A DNA stretch of 64,000 nt from Bacteroidota bacterium (GCA_018266055.1 JAFDYT010000006.1:310001-374000), one strand, 5' to 3'; counted from the first letter of the stretch, positions 1 through 9,300 are shown. Notes: generated by a model from the sequence alone, not told the origin. Program-made: numbers and translations.

Positions 1-1
1 G

Positions 2-157
2 AAATACGACGACGGAAAAATTTTGCTTCAAGCCTCGTGTGAGGTGCTTCCCTCCGACACGCCCGAGAGCATTGCAGCAAAAGTAAATGCGCTTGAGTAC
101 GAATATTTTCCAAAAACAATTGAGCGATGGGCGCTCAGCTCTTCAACTCCTTCTTGA
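2..157 (+). CDS. purN: Phosphoribosylglycinamide formyltransferase, C-terminal end (partial)
   Basis: Only the last 51 codons are inside the window; the reading frame enters at base 2 and ends at TGA 155-157. The visible part holds the strand 'ILLQASCEVLPSDTPESIA' followed by a 'LEYEYFPKTIE' helix, which matches the conserved C-terminus of PurN, the enzyme that transfers a formyl group from 10-formyltetrahydrofolate to GAR in purine synthesis. Its 3' end overlaps the end of the convergent thioesterase gene by 23 bp. The identification rests on a short tail, so it is likely but not certain. Confidence 0.72.
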   Translation, partial: KYDDGKILLQASCEVLPSDTPESIAAKVNALEYEYFPKTIERWALSSSTPS

Positions 158-596
158 GAGGATCTCCCCACTCAAAATTTTTAGCTTTCGGAAAGTCTTT
201 AAAAATCTCCTGAACGAACGGTGGAGGAATGGTGCTCTTTCGTTTGATGAGATCAATCCAAACCACGTCCATGTTTAGCGTGGCGGCAAGTGTATTATCT
301 TCCTTGTAGAAGTGATGGTGCAAACTCCATCTTGAGAAATCAGGAAGCGATTTAGTAAGCTCAACATCTACCACAATCTTATCTTCAAATTTTATTTCCC
401 GGCGAAACACCGCCTCTTCGCGCAACAGCACTGGCCCAATCTTCAGTTCTTCGAGTTTGGCGTTGGTGAGACCGCTTTGCGAAAACAACGCGATGCGCAC
501 CGTCGCTCCAAAATCGTAGTACGCAGAATGGCGCAAGTGACGGTTTTGGTCGATGTCAGCCCAACGAATTTGAATGGGCAATGAAAATTTTTCCAT
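135..596 (-). CDS. Acyl-CoA thioesterase, 4HBT hotdog fold
   Basis: A 153-residue protein with the hotdog-fold thioesterase signature near its start: 'RWADIDQNRHLRHSAYYDF', with the acidic residue and the Asn-x-His pattern of 4-hydroxybenzoyl-CoA thioesterase-like enzymes. The central 'VLLREEAVFRREIKFEDKI' strand and 'SRWSLHHHFYKED' segment also fit this fold. It probably hydrolyses an acyl-CoA in the cytoplasm; the substrate cannot be read from the sequence. It starts 2 bp after the stop of the upstream metallo-beta-lactamase gene, so the two are likely co-transcribed. Its end overlaps the convergent purN end. Confidence 0.85.
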   Translation of the reverse strand: MEKFSLPIQIRWADIDQNRHLRHSAYYDFGATVRIALFSQSGLTNAKLEELKIGPVLLREEAVFRREIKFEDKIVVDVELTKSLPDFSRWSLHHHFYKEDNTLAATLNMDVVWIDLIKRKSTIPPPFVQEIFKDFPKAKNFEWGDPLKKELKS

Positions 597-598
597 AC

Positions 599-1324
599 TT
601 AATTTGTTTTCGCCTGATATTCCCGGATAAGTTTCAGTGTGTGATCAAGTGCATTGTCAGTCCATTTTTGGTGACCCGGAATAACAAACTTCGGCTTTCC
701 GAATTTCTTTTGAATGTTTCGGATGGTACTTGGCCATTCTTTCACATTGGCGTCTGATAAATTCCCCAGATTGTTGGCTTCCACACTTTTGATCAGGCAA
801 CCTCCATAAAGAATTTTTTCCTTGCCAATCCAAAATACAATGTTATCCGGTGCGTGACCAGGGCCGGCATAATAAGACTGAAACGAATGCTCGCCAATAG
901 TAAAGGCTGTATCGTTGGTGATGAGAAACTCAGCCCGCTTTTTTCCACGCGCCGCACTTAGCCGATCTGTTTGTTTTGTCGTAAATGTCTTTATTCCTTT
1001 TTGTCTGAGAAACTCAAGCCCCGCAGTTCGGTCTTCGTGAAAGTGAGTGGCAAACCCCATCACTACTTCCGTATGATGCCTTACGCGAATGCTGTCGAGC
1101 AGAGGCTGAAACTGCGTAGTGTCCCACGGTGTATCAAACAGCACAGCCCCTGCTTTGGTGATCAAGTACATTCCGTTGGCGGGAAAAGGAGTTCCGTCTA
1201 AATCCTGATGTGTAATGTAAATATAGAAGTCGCCCGTGAGAGGGTGGATCTCAAGCTTGGAATGTTTTTGTGCGAACGAAGAAGTGAATGAAAGTACGAA
1301 AGCGAAAAGGAGGGGAAGTTTCAT
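599..1324 (-). CDS. Subclass B1-type metallo-beta-lactamase, exported
   Basis: A 241-residue protein with a signal peptide (about residues 1-19, cleavage after the Ala in SSFAQ). The zinc ligands of subclass B1 enzymes are all present: H94-x-H96-x-D98 in 'THFHEDRTAG', H157 in 'GPGHAPDN', C176 in 'LYGGCLIKS' and H218 in 'IPGHQ'. The Cys (not Ser or Asn) ligand, the Lys three residues after it, and the 'NLGNLSDANVKEWP' segment are B1 hallmarks seen in chromosomal enzymes of Bacteroidota. Predicted role: periplasmic hydrolysis of beta-lactams, including carbapenems. Followed 2 bp later by the thioesterase gene. No mobile-element signs nearby, so it is probably intrinsic. Activity is inferred, not shown. 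Confidence 0.88.
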   Translation of the reverse strand: MKLPLLFAFVLSFTSSFAQKHSKLEIHPLTGDFYIYITHQDLDGTPFPANGMYLITKAGAVLFDTPWDTTQFQPLLDSIRVRHHTEVVMGFATHFHEDRTAGLEFLRQKGIKTFTTKQTDRLSAARGKKRAEFLITNDTAFTIGEHSFQSYYAGPGHAPDNIVFWIGKEKILYGGCLIKSVEANNLGNLSDANVKEWPSTIRNIQKKFGKPKFVIPGHQKWTDNALDHTLKLIREYQAKTN

Positions 1325-1346
1325 GTATAGGTGGTTAATTGATTGA

Positions 1347-2012
1347 TTATTGAACGAGTTCCCTAACTACACCGAGCGATTTTAATTCGCCAAAATTGTC
1401 GGAGTGGGTAGCGTAAAACCGAACCAGCAGATCAAGAATATTTCGACGTTGGGCATTGGTCATACTGATCGCGTCAGCATAGTTTGCGGTGAGCAACTTT
1501 TGCAGAATTTCTTCTTCGGCCTCATAGGCGAAATTTCCACCGAGCAATTCGGAAAGTTCCGATGGTCTGAAGCCAAGGTATTGCGTGAGGCGAATCAGAA
1601 AAATCAAATGAAAGTTTTCAATGTTGCTGGTTTGCAAATCCAAGTGAATGAACGACTGGATCAAAAACTCACAGGTTTCTCTCGCATGATTTTGTTCTTT
1701 CACTGTTTTGTTGATCACTTCATTGAGAAACATAGCGATAGAAGATTTTCGGAAATCAGAAGTGATGGATTGGTATGGATGAAGACACTTTACTTCTTTG
1801 ATGCGGAGGATAGAGGCGTTTTCCCGATGATAAACTACCAGATCAAGCAGCGTGAGCGGCTGGTAAAGAGCAATGGTAGTCTTGCGCGATTTGCGTACGC
1901 CGTTTATAATGTAGGCTTGCAAACCAAAGGCCGCGGTGAAAATAGTAACGATGATCGATGATTCGCTGTAATTGGTAAGCCGGAAAACAACACCTTGTGT
2001 TTTGTGCAGCAT
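1347..2012 (-). CDS. recO: DNA repair protein RecO
   Basis: A 221-residue RecO: N-terminal OB-fold ('MLHKTQGVVFRLTNYSESS', then 'GVRKSRK' and 'LYQPLTLLDLVVYHRE') followed by a helical domain with 'IFLIRLTQYLGFRP'. RecO loads RecA on gapped DNA together with RecR. The ATG at 2010-2012 was chosen because it gives the conserved start; an upstream in-frame extension would run back through the protease gene. The start lies 1 bp after the TAA of the upstream ctp gene, so translation is probably coupled. The helical domain lacks an obvious four-Cys zinc site, as is usual for this phylum. Confidence 0.88.
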   Translation of the reverse strand: MLHKTQGVVFRLTNYSESSIIVTIFTAAFGLQAYIINGVRKSRKTTIALYQPLTLLDLVVYHRENASILRIKEVKCLHPYQSITSDFRKSSIAMFLNEVINKTVKEQNHARETCEFLIQSFIHLDLQTSNIENFHLIFLIRLTQYLGFRPSELSELLGGNFAYEAEEEILQKLLTANYADAISMTNAQRRNILDLLVRFYATHSDNFGELKSLGVVRELVQ

Positions 2013-2013
2013 G

Positions 2014-3642
2014 TTACATTTTGCTGCGGTTAAGCTCCGGAATCCGATCGAATAATTTGATGGCTTGTTGCAGCACTTCGTTTGACTCGTTGAAGATCGG
2101 GTAGAAGCTAGGATTGCCCCACACACGACGCGCTATCTCAGCTTTGAGGTAAACTTGGAAGACTACTTTGTTGCGAGCCAAATCTTTGCGGTCGGCTTTT
2201 ACTTTTTCCTTTTCGCCTAACGCCACCAATTGGTTGAGGAGGTTGTCGTCAACTACAAATTTGTCTTTGTAGTTAGTATAACCCATTTTTTCAAGGCGCT
2301 CTTTGTTTTCTTCAGCGTAGTTAAAAGCAAATTCCCGAATGGTGTTGGCGGCAAACAGCTCGTTAAAATATTTGCTTGAATTGGTAGTATCGAGCGGCAC
2401 GAAATAATCGGGCATAATACCCCCACCTCCGTACACGGTGCGTCCATTCAGCGTGTGATATTTTAAAGAGTCATTAAAGTGAATGCTGTCCGAGTGGAAG
2501 AATTCGCCGTGCTTGTAGCGTTTAATAATGTCTTTGTCGTAGGCGTCAAGGTCTTCATACGGTTTTTGAATTGAGCGACCACTTGGCGTGTAGTAGCGTG
2601 AAATAGTAAGCCTCACTTCCGAACCGTCGTTGAGGTCGAAAGGGCGTTGTACCAATCCTTTGCCGTAGGAGCGGCGCCCTACCACCAGTGCACGGTCGTT
2701 ATCTTGCAATGCACCACTTACAATTTCAGCCGCTGAGGCGCTGCCTTCATTGACAAGCACAATCAACGAACCTTTTTCAAAGTCACCTCTGTCCGTGGCT
2801 AATGCATCTTCATTGTATTTTGTCTCCTGACCTTTTGTGAAAACAATTTTTTCTCCTTTCGGTAAAAATTCATCCGCCACGTTGATCGCTTGATCCATGT
2901 ATCCGCCAGGATTTCCCTGCAGATCAAGTACCAGCTTCTTCATGCCGTCTTTCTTAAGTTTTTCCAGCGCTTGTTTAAATTCGTCGTAGGTGGTTTGCGA
3001 AAACCGGCTCACCTTGATGTACCCAATTTCCTGATCGATCATGTACGATGCATCTACTGAAGTCTGAGGAATTCGGTCGCGGATGATAGTAAAGGCCAAC
3101 GGCGATTTTTCGCGCTTGCGCACTACTTCAATTTTTACTTCGGTGCCTTTGGGCCCTTTCAGGTATTTCTGAACATCTGTGTTTGTAAGTTTGATGTTGG
3201 CAATTACTTTGTCGCCTACTTTCACAATTCTATCGCCAGGCCGAAGGCCCACGGCTTCTGACGGTCCACCGCTGATGGCGGCTACTACTACCAGCGTGTC
3301 ATGAAAAATGTTAAACTCTATGCCGATGCCTTCAAAATTTCCTTTCAGGTCTTCGTTGGCTTCCACTTTTTCTTTGGCAGGAATGTAAGCCGAGTGAGGA
3401 TCAAGTTTGCCAAGAATGTGGCCGATGGCATCTTCCACTACGGCGTCGGTCTTTCCTTTGTCAACGTACTCATTTTCTACCAACGACAATACCTCTCTCA
3501 GTTTTTCAATCTCGGCATTGTCAGCTTTCATGCTCGAAGGCTTGGTATTGAGGCTCGCACCGATTAGTAATCCGGCCGCCAGCCCAATGCATAAAATCAA
3601 AGGAAGACTGATCTGGTAATTGGTATTTTTTTGTTCGTCCAT
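2014..3642 (-). CDS. C-terminal processing peptidase, S41 family, with PDZ domain
   Basis: A 542-residue protease with one N-terminal membrane anchor (about residues 12-29), a PDZ domain (about 95-185, with 'GIGIEF' and 'GLRPGDRIVKVGD'), and an S41 catalytic domain. The nucleophile Ser is in 'NEGSASAAEIVSGAL' and the general-base Lys in 'RRSYGKGLVQ', the Ser-Lys dyad of Ctp/Prc enzymes. It should act outside the inner membrane, trimming the C-termini of exported proteins. It is first in a likely operon with recO, which starts 1 bp after it. Confidence 0.92.
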   Translation of the reverse strand: MDEQKNTNYQISLPLILCIGLAAGLLIGASLNTKPSSMKADNAEIEKLREVLSLVENEYVDKGKTDAVVEDAIGHILGKLDPHSAYIPAKEKVEANEDLKGNFEGIGIEFNIFHDTLVVVAAISGGPSEAVGLRPGDRIVKVGDKVIANIKLTNTDVQKYLKGPKGTEVKIEVVRKREKSPLAFTIIRDRIPQTSVDASYMIDQEIGYIKVSRFSQTTYDEFKQALEKLKKDGMKKLVLDLQGNPGGYMDQAINVADEFLPKGEKIVFTKGQETKYNEDALATDRGDFEKGSLIVLVNEGSASAAEIVSGALQDNDRALVVGRRSYGKGLVQRPFDLNDGSEVRLTISRYYTPSGRSIQKPYEDLDAYDKDIIKRYKHGEFFHSDSIHFNDSLKYHTLNGRTVYGGGGIMPDYFVPLDTTNSSKYFNELFAANTIREFAFNYAEENKERLEKMGYTNYKDKFVVDDNLLNQLVALGEKEKVKADRKDLARNKVVFQVYLKAEIARRVWGNPSFYPIFNESNEVLQQAIKLFDRIPELNRSKM

Positions 3643-3745
3643 ACGTGCTGTTGAATGATTATTGCCTTAACGGGAACGGCACCCCAAAGTTCTCCTGCAA
3701 ATGAAAGGCAAAAATGCCGATCGGGCAATTGATCCGGCAGATTTG

Positions 3746-3753
3746 TAGATTTG
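3746..3753 (+). promoter_or_regulatory. Candidate Bacteroidota-type -7 promoter element
   Basis: TAGATTTG matches the TAnnTTTG -7 consensus of the primary sigma factor in Bacteroidota. It sits 17 bases before the ATG of the YdeI/DUF1905 gene. A convincing -33 TTG at the usual distance is not seen, so this is only a candidate. Confidence 0.4.
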
Positions 3754-3770
3754 AAATCAATTTTATTTTG

Positions 3771-4283
3771 ATGATCAAATTCAATGCCGTTGTAGAGAAG
3801 TTTGACAAGCAAGGAGAGAAAACCGGCTGGACGTACATCACCATTTCGGCGGCGCAGGCCGCACGGATAAATCCAGGTGTAAAAGTTGGTTATCGGGTAA
3901 AGGGAAAACTCGACCAGTTTTCGTTTGAAAAGATTGCCTTGCTGCCTATGGGCGAAGGCACATTTATATTACCGCTGAACGCGAAGCTTAGAAAGGCGAT
4001 TGGCAAACGCCAGGGCGATGCTATCACAGTGGAGATGGAACTCGACCAGCGGCAGATTGAACCATCGGCCGACTTTATGAGATGCCTGAAGGAAGATCCA
4101 CTTGCCTTCAAATTTTTCAAAACGCTTCCGGGCTCACACCAGCGCTACTACAGCAAATGGATTGACGATGCCAAAACGATGCACACAAAAACAAAACGTA
4201 TCGTGATGGCGCTTACCGCCTTTTCGAAGAAGCAAGGCTTCTCTGAAATGATGCGCGAGAACAAATCCAAAAAGTTTGAATGA
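3771..4283 (+). CDS. DUF1905 / YdeI-like (OmpD-associated) family protein
   Basis: A 170-residue protein. Residues 1-85 form a small beta-barrel domain of the DUF1905 type ('WTYITISAAQAARI', 'FEKIALLPMGEGTFILPLNAKLRKAIGKRQGD'). The C-terminal part matches the YdeI/OmpD-associated domain ('FKFFKTLPGSHQRYYSKWIDDAKTMHTKTKRI'). Its biochemical role is not established. I used the ATG at 3771, which follows a TAGATTTG promoter-like box; the longer in-frame start adds residues that look like intergenic sequence. Convergent with the CPBP protease gene. Confidence 0.82.
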   Translation: MIKFNAVVEKFDKQGEKTGWTYITISAAQAARINPGVKVGYRVKGKLDQFSFEKIALLPMGEGTFILPLNAKLRKAIGKRQGDAITVEMELDQRQIEPSADFMRCLKEDPLAFKFFKTLPGSHQRYYSKWIDDAKTMHTKTKRIVMALTAFSKKQGFSEMMRENKSKKFE

Positions 4284-4291
4284 TTTCGAAC

Positions 4292-5218
4292 TTATAATCG
4301 TTGCATAAACGCTGCGATCTCCATCATCCAGGCCAGCCCGATGTGTACGATGATTCCACCCCAGATACTGCGCGTGCGAAAGGCAATCACGCCGAGAATG
4401 TATCCACCAAAAATGGAGCTTACAATTTCGCCAAGTGGCTTGCCAAAGTGAAGCGCGCAATAGAGAGCTGCCATGGGTACCACGGCGTTTCGCCCGATGA
4501 GCATGCTTAAACCAATTACAAAAAATCCGCGAAACAAAAGCTCTACATTGACAAAGTCGAACGCATAACTCAGTTCGTAAACGCCGGCAGAAATTATGGA
4601 ATTAGCGTTGGGATCGTTGGGTGCAAAGCGCTGAAAAGTGGGATAGTAATTTCTGAATTCCTGTTCGAAGGAAGCCACGATCACCAGCGGAGCGACCAGC
4701 GCATGTAAAAGAAAGAACGGCTTCCATTCGATCTGTTGATTGTTCAGGCCAAGCCATTCCTTTTTGTTAATCATAAACAGGTATGAAAAAGCAAGCAGCG
4801 GAATGAACACGCGGATCAACCCGAGAAAATTATTCAGCACCTGAAAAAACCATACGTAATACAAACTGTCGTAACCGATCCACTGCATGATGGAAACCGT
4901 GTAGGGGAAACCCGCGCTAACTGAAAGGACGACCAATCCAAATGCCGCCATGCGAGCAAAACGCAAGCGAAATTTCTTTTCGGGCCAGCCTTTGAAATAA
5001 AATACGATAAGGCATGCACCGACGTAGGTAAGGCTGTAGAGAATCAGGTAATAGACGATGCGAATGGGTTGCCCGTTTGCACGGTCGAAGTTTTGTTCGA
5101 TTTCAAAAACCTGATTTAACCCGATGAGTGCGGCGAGATAAGTGGCGATCGTTATGTAATAGGCAAGCGAAAAGTCCTCCTTCCAATGGTCCTTCAGAAG
5201 TTGAATAATTTTTTTCAC
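4292..5218 (-). CDS. CPBP-family intramembrane protease-like protein
   Basis: A 308-residue, highly hydrophobic protein with about eight membrane segments. The C-terminal half carries the CPBP (Abi, CAAX-like) motifs: 'VELLFRGFF' for motif 1 (normally EExxxR), 'ALHFGKP' for motif 2 and 'HIGLAWM' for motif 3. The first Glu of the EE pair is Val here; the second Glu, the Arg and both His residues are kept. Members of this family cleave prenylated or other membrane proteins, or serve in bacteriocin immunity; the substrate here is unknown. It stands alone between convergent and divergent neighbours. Confidence 0.8.
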   Translation of the reverse strand: MKKIIQLLKDHWKEDFSLAYYITIATYLAALIGLNQVFEIEQNFDRANGQPIRIVYYLILYSLTYVGACLIVFYFKGWPEKKFRLRFARMAAFGLVVLSVSAGFPYTVSIMQWIGYDSLYYVWFFQVLNNFLGLIRVFIPLLAFSYLFMINKKEWLGLNNQQIEWKPFFLLHALVAPLVIVASFEQEFRNYYPTFQRFAPNDPNANSIISAGVYELSYAFDFVNVELLFRGFFVIGLSMLIGRNAVVPMAALYCALHFGKPLGEIVSSIFGGYILGVIAFRTRSIWGGIIVHIGLAWMMEIAAFMQRL

Positions 5219-5247
5219 GGAGCGAACTTAAGGAAAGCAGCGGCTGA

Positions 5248-8091
5248 TTATAATTCCATTTTCAAAAATTTGCCGGTATAGCCTGCCGGATTTTTTGCTA
5301 CTTCTTCCGGCGTACCCGTGGCAATAATTCGGCCGCCGCCTGCGCCACCCTCGGGACCAAGATCTACAATGTGATCCGCTGATTTGATCACATCCATGTT
5401 ATGTTCAATTACCAGCACCGTGTTTCCTTTGTCTACCAGTTTTTGCAACACATCCAGCAGGTGGCTGATGTCTTGAAAATGCAAGCCGGTGGTAGGCTCG
5501 TCAAGAATATAGAGCGTTTGTCCGGTGTCGCGTTTGCTCAGTTCGGTGGCGAGTTTTACTCGCTGCGCCTCACCACCCGAAAGGGTAGTGGCGTGCTGGC
5601 CAAGTGAAATATATCCCAACCCCACTTCGTTGAGTGTTTCGATCTTGCGGAGAATCTTAGGTTGGTTTTCAAAGAAGGTAACAGCTTCTTCTACCGTCAT
5701 GTTGAGTACGTCGCTGATGGACTTTCCCTTAAAGCGCACCTCTAGTGTTTCGCGGTTGTAGCGTTTGCCTTTGCAGGTTTCGCAAGGCACATACACATCG
5801 GGCAAAAATTCCATTTCAATCAAGCGCAAGCCGGCGCCTTCGCAGGTTTCGCAGCGTCCGCCCTTTACATTGAAAGAGAAGCGCCCCGTTTTATAGCCTC
5901 TGATTTTGGCTTCTGGCATCTGCGCAAACAAATCGCGGATGTCGGTGAATACACTCGTGTACGTCGCCGGACTCGATCGCGGCGTTCGCCCAATTGGAGA
6001 TTGATCCACTTCGATTACTTTGTCGATCAATTTCAGACCATCAATTTTTTTGTATGGAAGCGGTTCAGTCCGTGAATTGAAGAAATGCTGATTTAAAATC
6101 GGGAAGAGTGTTTCGTGAATCAGCGTTGACTTGCCGCTGCCGGAAACCCCGGTGATGCAGGTGAATGAGCCCAGCGGAATTTCGAGTGTTACATTTTTCA
6201 GGTTGTTTCCCGAGGCGCCATGCAGTGTAAGTTTTTGCCCGCTGCCTTTGCGTCGTTGCTTTTTATAGTTGATAGCAATCTCGCCACTAAGGTATTTGGC
6301 GGTGGTGCTTTTATTTTTCAAAAATTCTTTCGGCGGACCTTCGGCTACGATGTTTCCGCCGTGGCGGCCGGCGCCAGGGCCCACGTCAATGAGGTAGTCG
6401 CACTCGAGCATCATGTCTTTATCATGCTCTACCACTATCACTGAGTTGCCAAGGTCGCGTAAATCTTTAAGCGCTTTGATCAGCTTCACGTTGTCGCGCG
6501 CATGAAGGCCGATGCTCGGCTCATCCAAAATGTAAAGCACGCCTACGAGTTGTGTTCCAATCTGTGTAGCCAGGCGAATGCGTTGTGCTTCACCACCACT
6601 CAACGTGCGCAGTGGCCGGTTGAGGTGAAGGTAATCGAGGCCCACATCCAACAGAAAGCCGATGCGCTTTCTTATCTCTTTCAAAATTTCGGCTGCGATG
6701 ATTTGCTGTTTCTCGTTGATGCGATTCTCAAGCCCATTGAACCATTTTTGCAAAGCGTCGACATTAAGCTCCGAAAGCTCTGAGATATTCTTATTGTCTA
6801 TTTTAAAATGAAGAGACTCTTTTTTTAGCCGGGCGCCATGGCACTCGGGGCACACTTTGGTGAGTGTGAAATCATCCATCCATTTCTTCACGTTTTCCGA
6901 ACTCTCATCTTTCATCTTTTTAAGAAAGCTGATGATGCCATCAAACTTAGTGGTCCATTCGGTGCCCGGAATTTTCACAGAAGGAACAGCCACCGGAAGG
7001 TCGTCGCCGTAGAGCAGTATCTTCATTGCTTCTTTCGGAATGTCTTTGATCGGCGAGGTGAGCGTGAGGTTATAACGCTTAAGGATCGCTTCTACTTTTT
7101 TGAAAATCCAGATGTCGCGGTATTCGCCCAGCGGCAAAATTCCTCCGCGACTGATACTCAAATTTTTGTCGGGAATGATCGAGTCTTCAGTAATCTCTTC
7201 CACAATGCCAAGTCCTGTACACGTGGGGCAGGCGCCATACGGCGAATTGAATGAAAAATTATTTGGAGCAGGCTCGTCGTACGACAAACCTGTTTTTGGG
7301 TCCATGAGAAATTTTGAGAAGTGATGCACCTGGCCATTTTCTTCCATTAGCATCATCACTCCTTTTCCTTCCTTCAGCGCGGTGTTTACCGATTGCCCAA
7401 TGCGATGCCGATCTTTTGCTTCGGGTACGATGCGGTCAATCACAATTTCTATGTCGTGAATTTTGAAGCGATCGAGTTGCATCTTCGCTACAATGTCTTG
7501 CACTACACCATCCACACGCACTTTGAGATATCCTTGCTTGCGGATCTGTACAAACAACTCGCGGTAATGACCCTTTCTTCCTTTGATGGCTGGCGCTAGC
7601 AGCGTAAGCTTTTTGCCGCCGAAGTTATTGATGATCGTGTCGAGTATCTGGTCTTCCGATTGGCGCACCATCTTATCACCCGAAAGGTATGAGAACGCTT
7701 CGCCTGCGCGGGCAAACAAAAGGCGCATGAAATCATAGATTTCCGTGACGGTGCCCACGGTAGAGCGCGGATTGCGCGACGTGGTTTTTTGCTCGATCGA
7801 AATTACGGGGCTCAAGCCGTTGATTTTATCTACGTCGGGCCGCTCCAGGTTGCCGATGAAACTTCGCGCATACGCGGAAAAACTTTCCATATAGCGCCGC
7901 TGCCCTTCGGCGTAAATTGTATCAAAGGCCAGCGAGGATTTCCCGCTGCCGCTGATGCCCGTGATCACGATGAATTGATTGCGTGGCAGCGATACGCTGA
8001 TGTTTTTCAGGTTGTGCTCGCGGGCGCCGATCACTTCAATGAATTCGTGACCCGAATAATCAATGTTTTTTCTGGAAGAAGACGAAGGCAT
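5248..8091 (-). CDS. uvrA: Excinuclease ABC subunit A
   Basis: A 947-residue UvrA with both ABC ATPase modules. Walker A is 'GISGSGKS' in the N-terminal half and 'GVSGSGKS' in the C-terminal half; the signatures are '[12 protein letters not shown]' and '[12 protein letters not shown]'. Cys pairs for zinc modules are at 'CPTCTG', 'CPECHG' and 'CETCEG...CETCKG'. UvrA is the damage-sensing dimer of nucleotide excision repair that loads UvrB. The DNA-binding insertion domain is present and length is normal. A second full-length UvrA is encoded about 28 kb away (33650-36499), so this genome has two. Transcribed alone. Confidence 0.95.
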   Translation of the reverse strand: MPSSSSRKNIDYSGHEFIEVIGAREHNLKNISVSLPRNQFIVITGISGSGKSSLAFDTIYAEGQRRYMESFSAYARSFIGNLERPDVDKINGLSPVISIEQKTTSRNPRSTVGTVTEIYDFMRLLFARAGEAFSYLSGDKMVRQSEDQILDTIINNFGGKKLTLLAPAIKGRKGHYRELFVQIRKQGYLKVRVDGVVQDIVAKMQLDRFKIHDIEIVIDRIVPEAKDRHRIGQSVNTALKEGKGVMMLMEENGQVHHFSKFLMDPKTGLSYDEPAPNNFSFNSPYGACPTCTGLGIVEEITEDSIIPDKNLSISRGGILPLGEYRDIWIFKKVEAILKRYNLTLTSPIKDIPKEAMKILLYGDDLPVAVPSVKIPGTEWTTKFDGIISFLKKMKDESSENVKKWMDDFTLTKVCPECHGARLKKESLHFKIDNKNISELSELNVDALQKWFNGLENRINEKQQIIAAEILKEIRKRIGFLLDVGLDYLHLNRPLRTLSGGEAQRIRLATQIGTQLVGVLYILDEPSIGLHARDNVKLIKALKDLRDLGNSVIVVEHDKDMMLECDYLIDVGPGAGRHGGNIVAEGPPKEFLKNKSTTAKYLSGEIAINYKKQRRKGSGQKLTLHGASGNNLKNVTLEIPLGSFTCITGVSGSGKSTLIHETLFPILNQHFFNSRTEPLPYKKIDGLKLIDKVIEVDQSPIGRTPRSSPATYTSVFTDIRDLFAQMPEAKIRGYKTGRFSFNVKGGRCETCEGAGLRLIEMEFLPDVYVPCETCKGKRYNRETLEVRFKGKSISDVLNMTVEEAVTFFENQPKILRKIETLNEVGLGYISLGQHATTLSGGEAQRVKLATELSKRDTGQTLYILDEPTTGLHFQDISHLLDVLQKLVDKGNTVLVIEHNMDVIKSADHIVDLGPEGGAGGGRIIATGTPEEVAKNPAGYTGKFLKMEL

Positions 8092-8275
8092 GAAATGAAT
8101 TGAGATATGAATACAAAAATGTATCGGTTATAGTTTCGGATCAAGTAAATGTTTCGCTTCGCGAGGTTTTCTTTTAGGATCGTTCTTCCGAAGAATCCCG
8201 GAAACCCAAACGGATCATAGCGAAGGTGAAAGACTTTTTTAGCACTTTTGCAGCGCGCTCCTGCGGCAATAACCC

Positions 8276-9295
8276 GTGAATAAAACCGTTTCGAATAAAA
8301 TAACAGTTGTGAGAATCTTGCCCTTCCTGACTTTTCTGATTTTGACATGGAGTGCTGGCGCACAGCCTTCTTACGAAGAGAATAAGCTTACCGCCAATCT
8401 TACGTTTGGAAGTTCGCTACCCGGCGGATTGCTTTCGGGCCGCTCGCTTGTGCTTTATGAATCCTCTTTCACTAGCCAGGAGCTTCAGGAAGCGCAGAAA
8501 TATTTTCAGCAGGCAGGCATCGACGCAGTGAGTTACATCGATATTGATTATGTGTTAGCTGGCACTGATCCATCGCGTGTCTTTGCGGGTTATTTCAACA
8601 CACGGGTAATTAAATTTCTGATCATCTTGCAAAAGAACGGTAAAGAATATCAAAGCATTTTCACGGAGTACACAGGAACAAAGAATTTTGTTTCTAAAGA
8701 AAAAACCTCTTGGAAACAAAGCAACACTTCGCTTGTAGAATTACTGCGCACTATCTACCGCTTTGCCATTAGCACTCAGAAAAAAGAAAATTACCTGATC
8801 AACGACGTACCTGAAACAGGATTCGTATTGAATTTTTTTCGGCAACAAGCTGAAAAATTTCCACTTGATGTGCGCAATTATAAGTCGGCAATTCCCCGCT
8901 GGGGCAATGAAGCCGACCAAAAAGAACTGGAGGCGATACTCAATGAAAACCTGCCTGTAAAATACGAGTTTGTTGACCCTGATCTCACCGACGCAGAACT
9001 GGAAGGCAAAGGGTATCGGCTAGTGCTTCGGTTTGTGCATACCCGCGGCGATGTGGCCCGCGAAATTTTGGGTTACGACGCCACCCAAAAATCAAGCTCG
9101 CTGCTTACCACCTACTTTGTAAATGGCGAAGCAAAAATAAAAACCATCCCCGCGAAGAAGATGGTGTATAAATTTTACTTCAAAAATCCTGAGTACGGAA
9201 ATATTTTCGTGGGTAGTAAATGGGACGCCGACGAAACGTGGCAGGATGCCCTCAAGAACCTCATCTATTCTTTACGCAGCGAGCTGCGATTTTAA
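8276..9295 (+). CDS. Secreted protein of unknown function
   Basis: A 339-residue protein with an N-terminal hydrophobic segment ending in 'WSAGAQ', a typical signal peptidase I site. I do not recognise the family. The mature part mixes aromatic-rich strands with a region around 'VDPDLTDAELEGKGYRLVLRF'. There is no lipobox, no metal-binding motif and no repeat. The first in-frame start is GTG at 8276; an internal GTG at about 8309 (VRILPF) is an alternative that still leaves a full signal peptide. Transcribed away from uvrA across a 184-bp gap that should hold both promoters. Confidence 0.7.
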   Translation: MNKTVSNKITVVRILPFLTFLILTWSAGAQPSYEENKLTANLTFGSSLPGGLLSGRSLVLYESSFTSQELQEAQKYFQQAGIDAVSYIDIDYVLAGTDPSRVFAGYFNTRVIKFLIILQKNGKEYQSIFTEYTGTKNFVSKEKTSWKQSNTSLVELLRTIYRFAISTQKKENYLINDVPETGFVLNFFRQQAEKFPLDVRNYKSAIPRWGNEADQKELEAILNENLPVKYEFVDPDLTDAELEGKGYRLVLRFVHTRGDVAREILGYDATQKSSSLLTTYFVNGEAKIKTIPAKKMVYKFYFKNPEYGNIFVGSKWDADETWQDALKNLIYSLRSELRF

Positions 9296-9300
9296 AGAAT

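Noticed and set aside
599-1324. Acquired resistance gene on a mobile element
   Set aside because: No insertion sequence, integron site or base-composition break is visible beside the metallo-beta-lactamase; it sits with core genes.
1404-1961. 185-codon plus-strand frame opposite recO
   Set aside because: It is the shadow of recO, which has a clear family match on the other strand.
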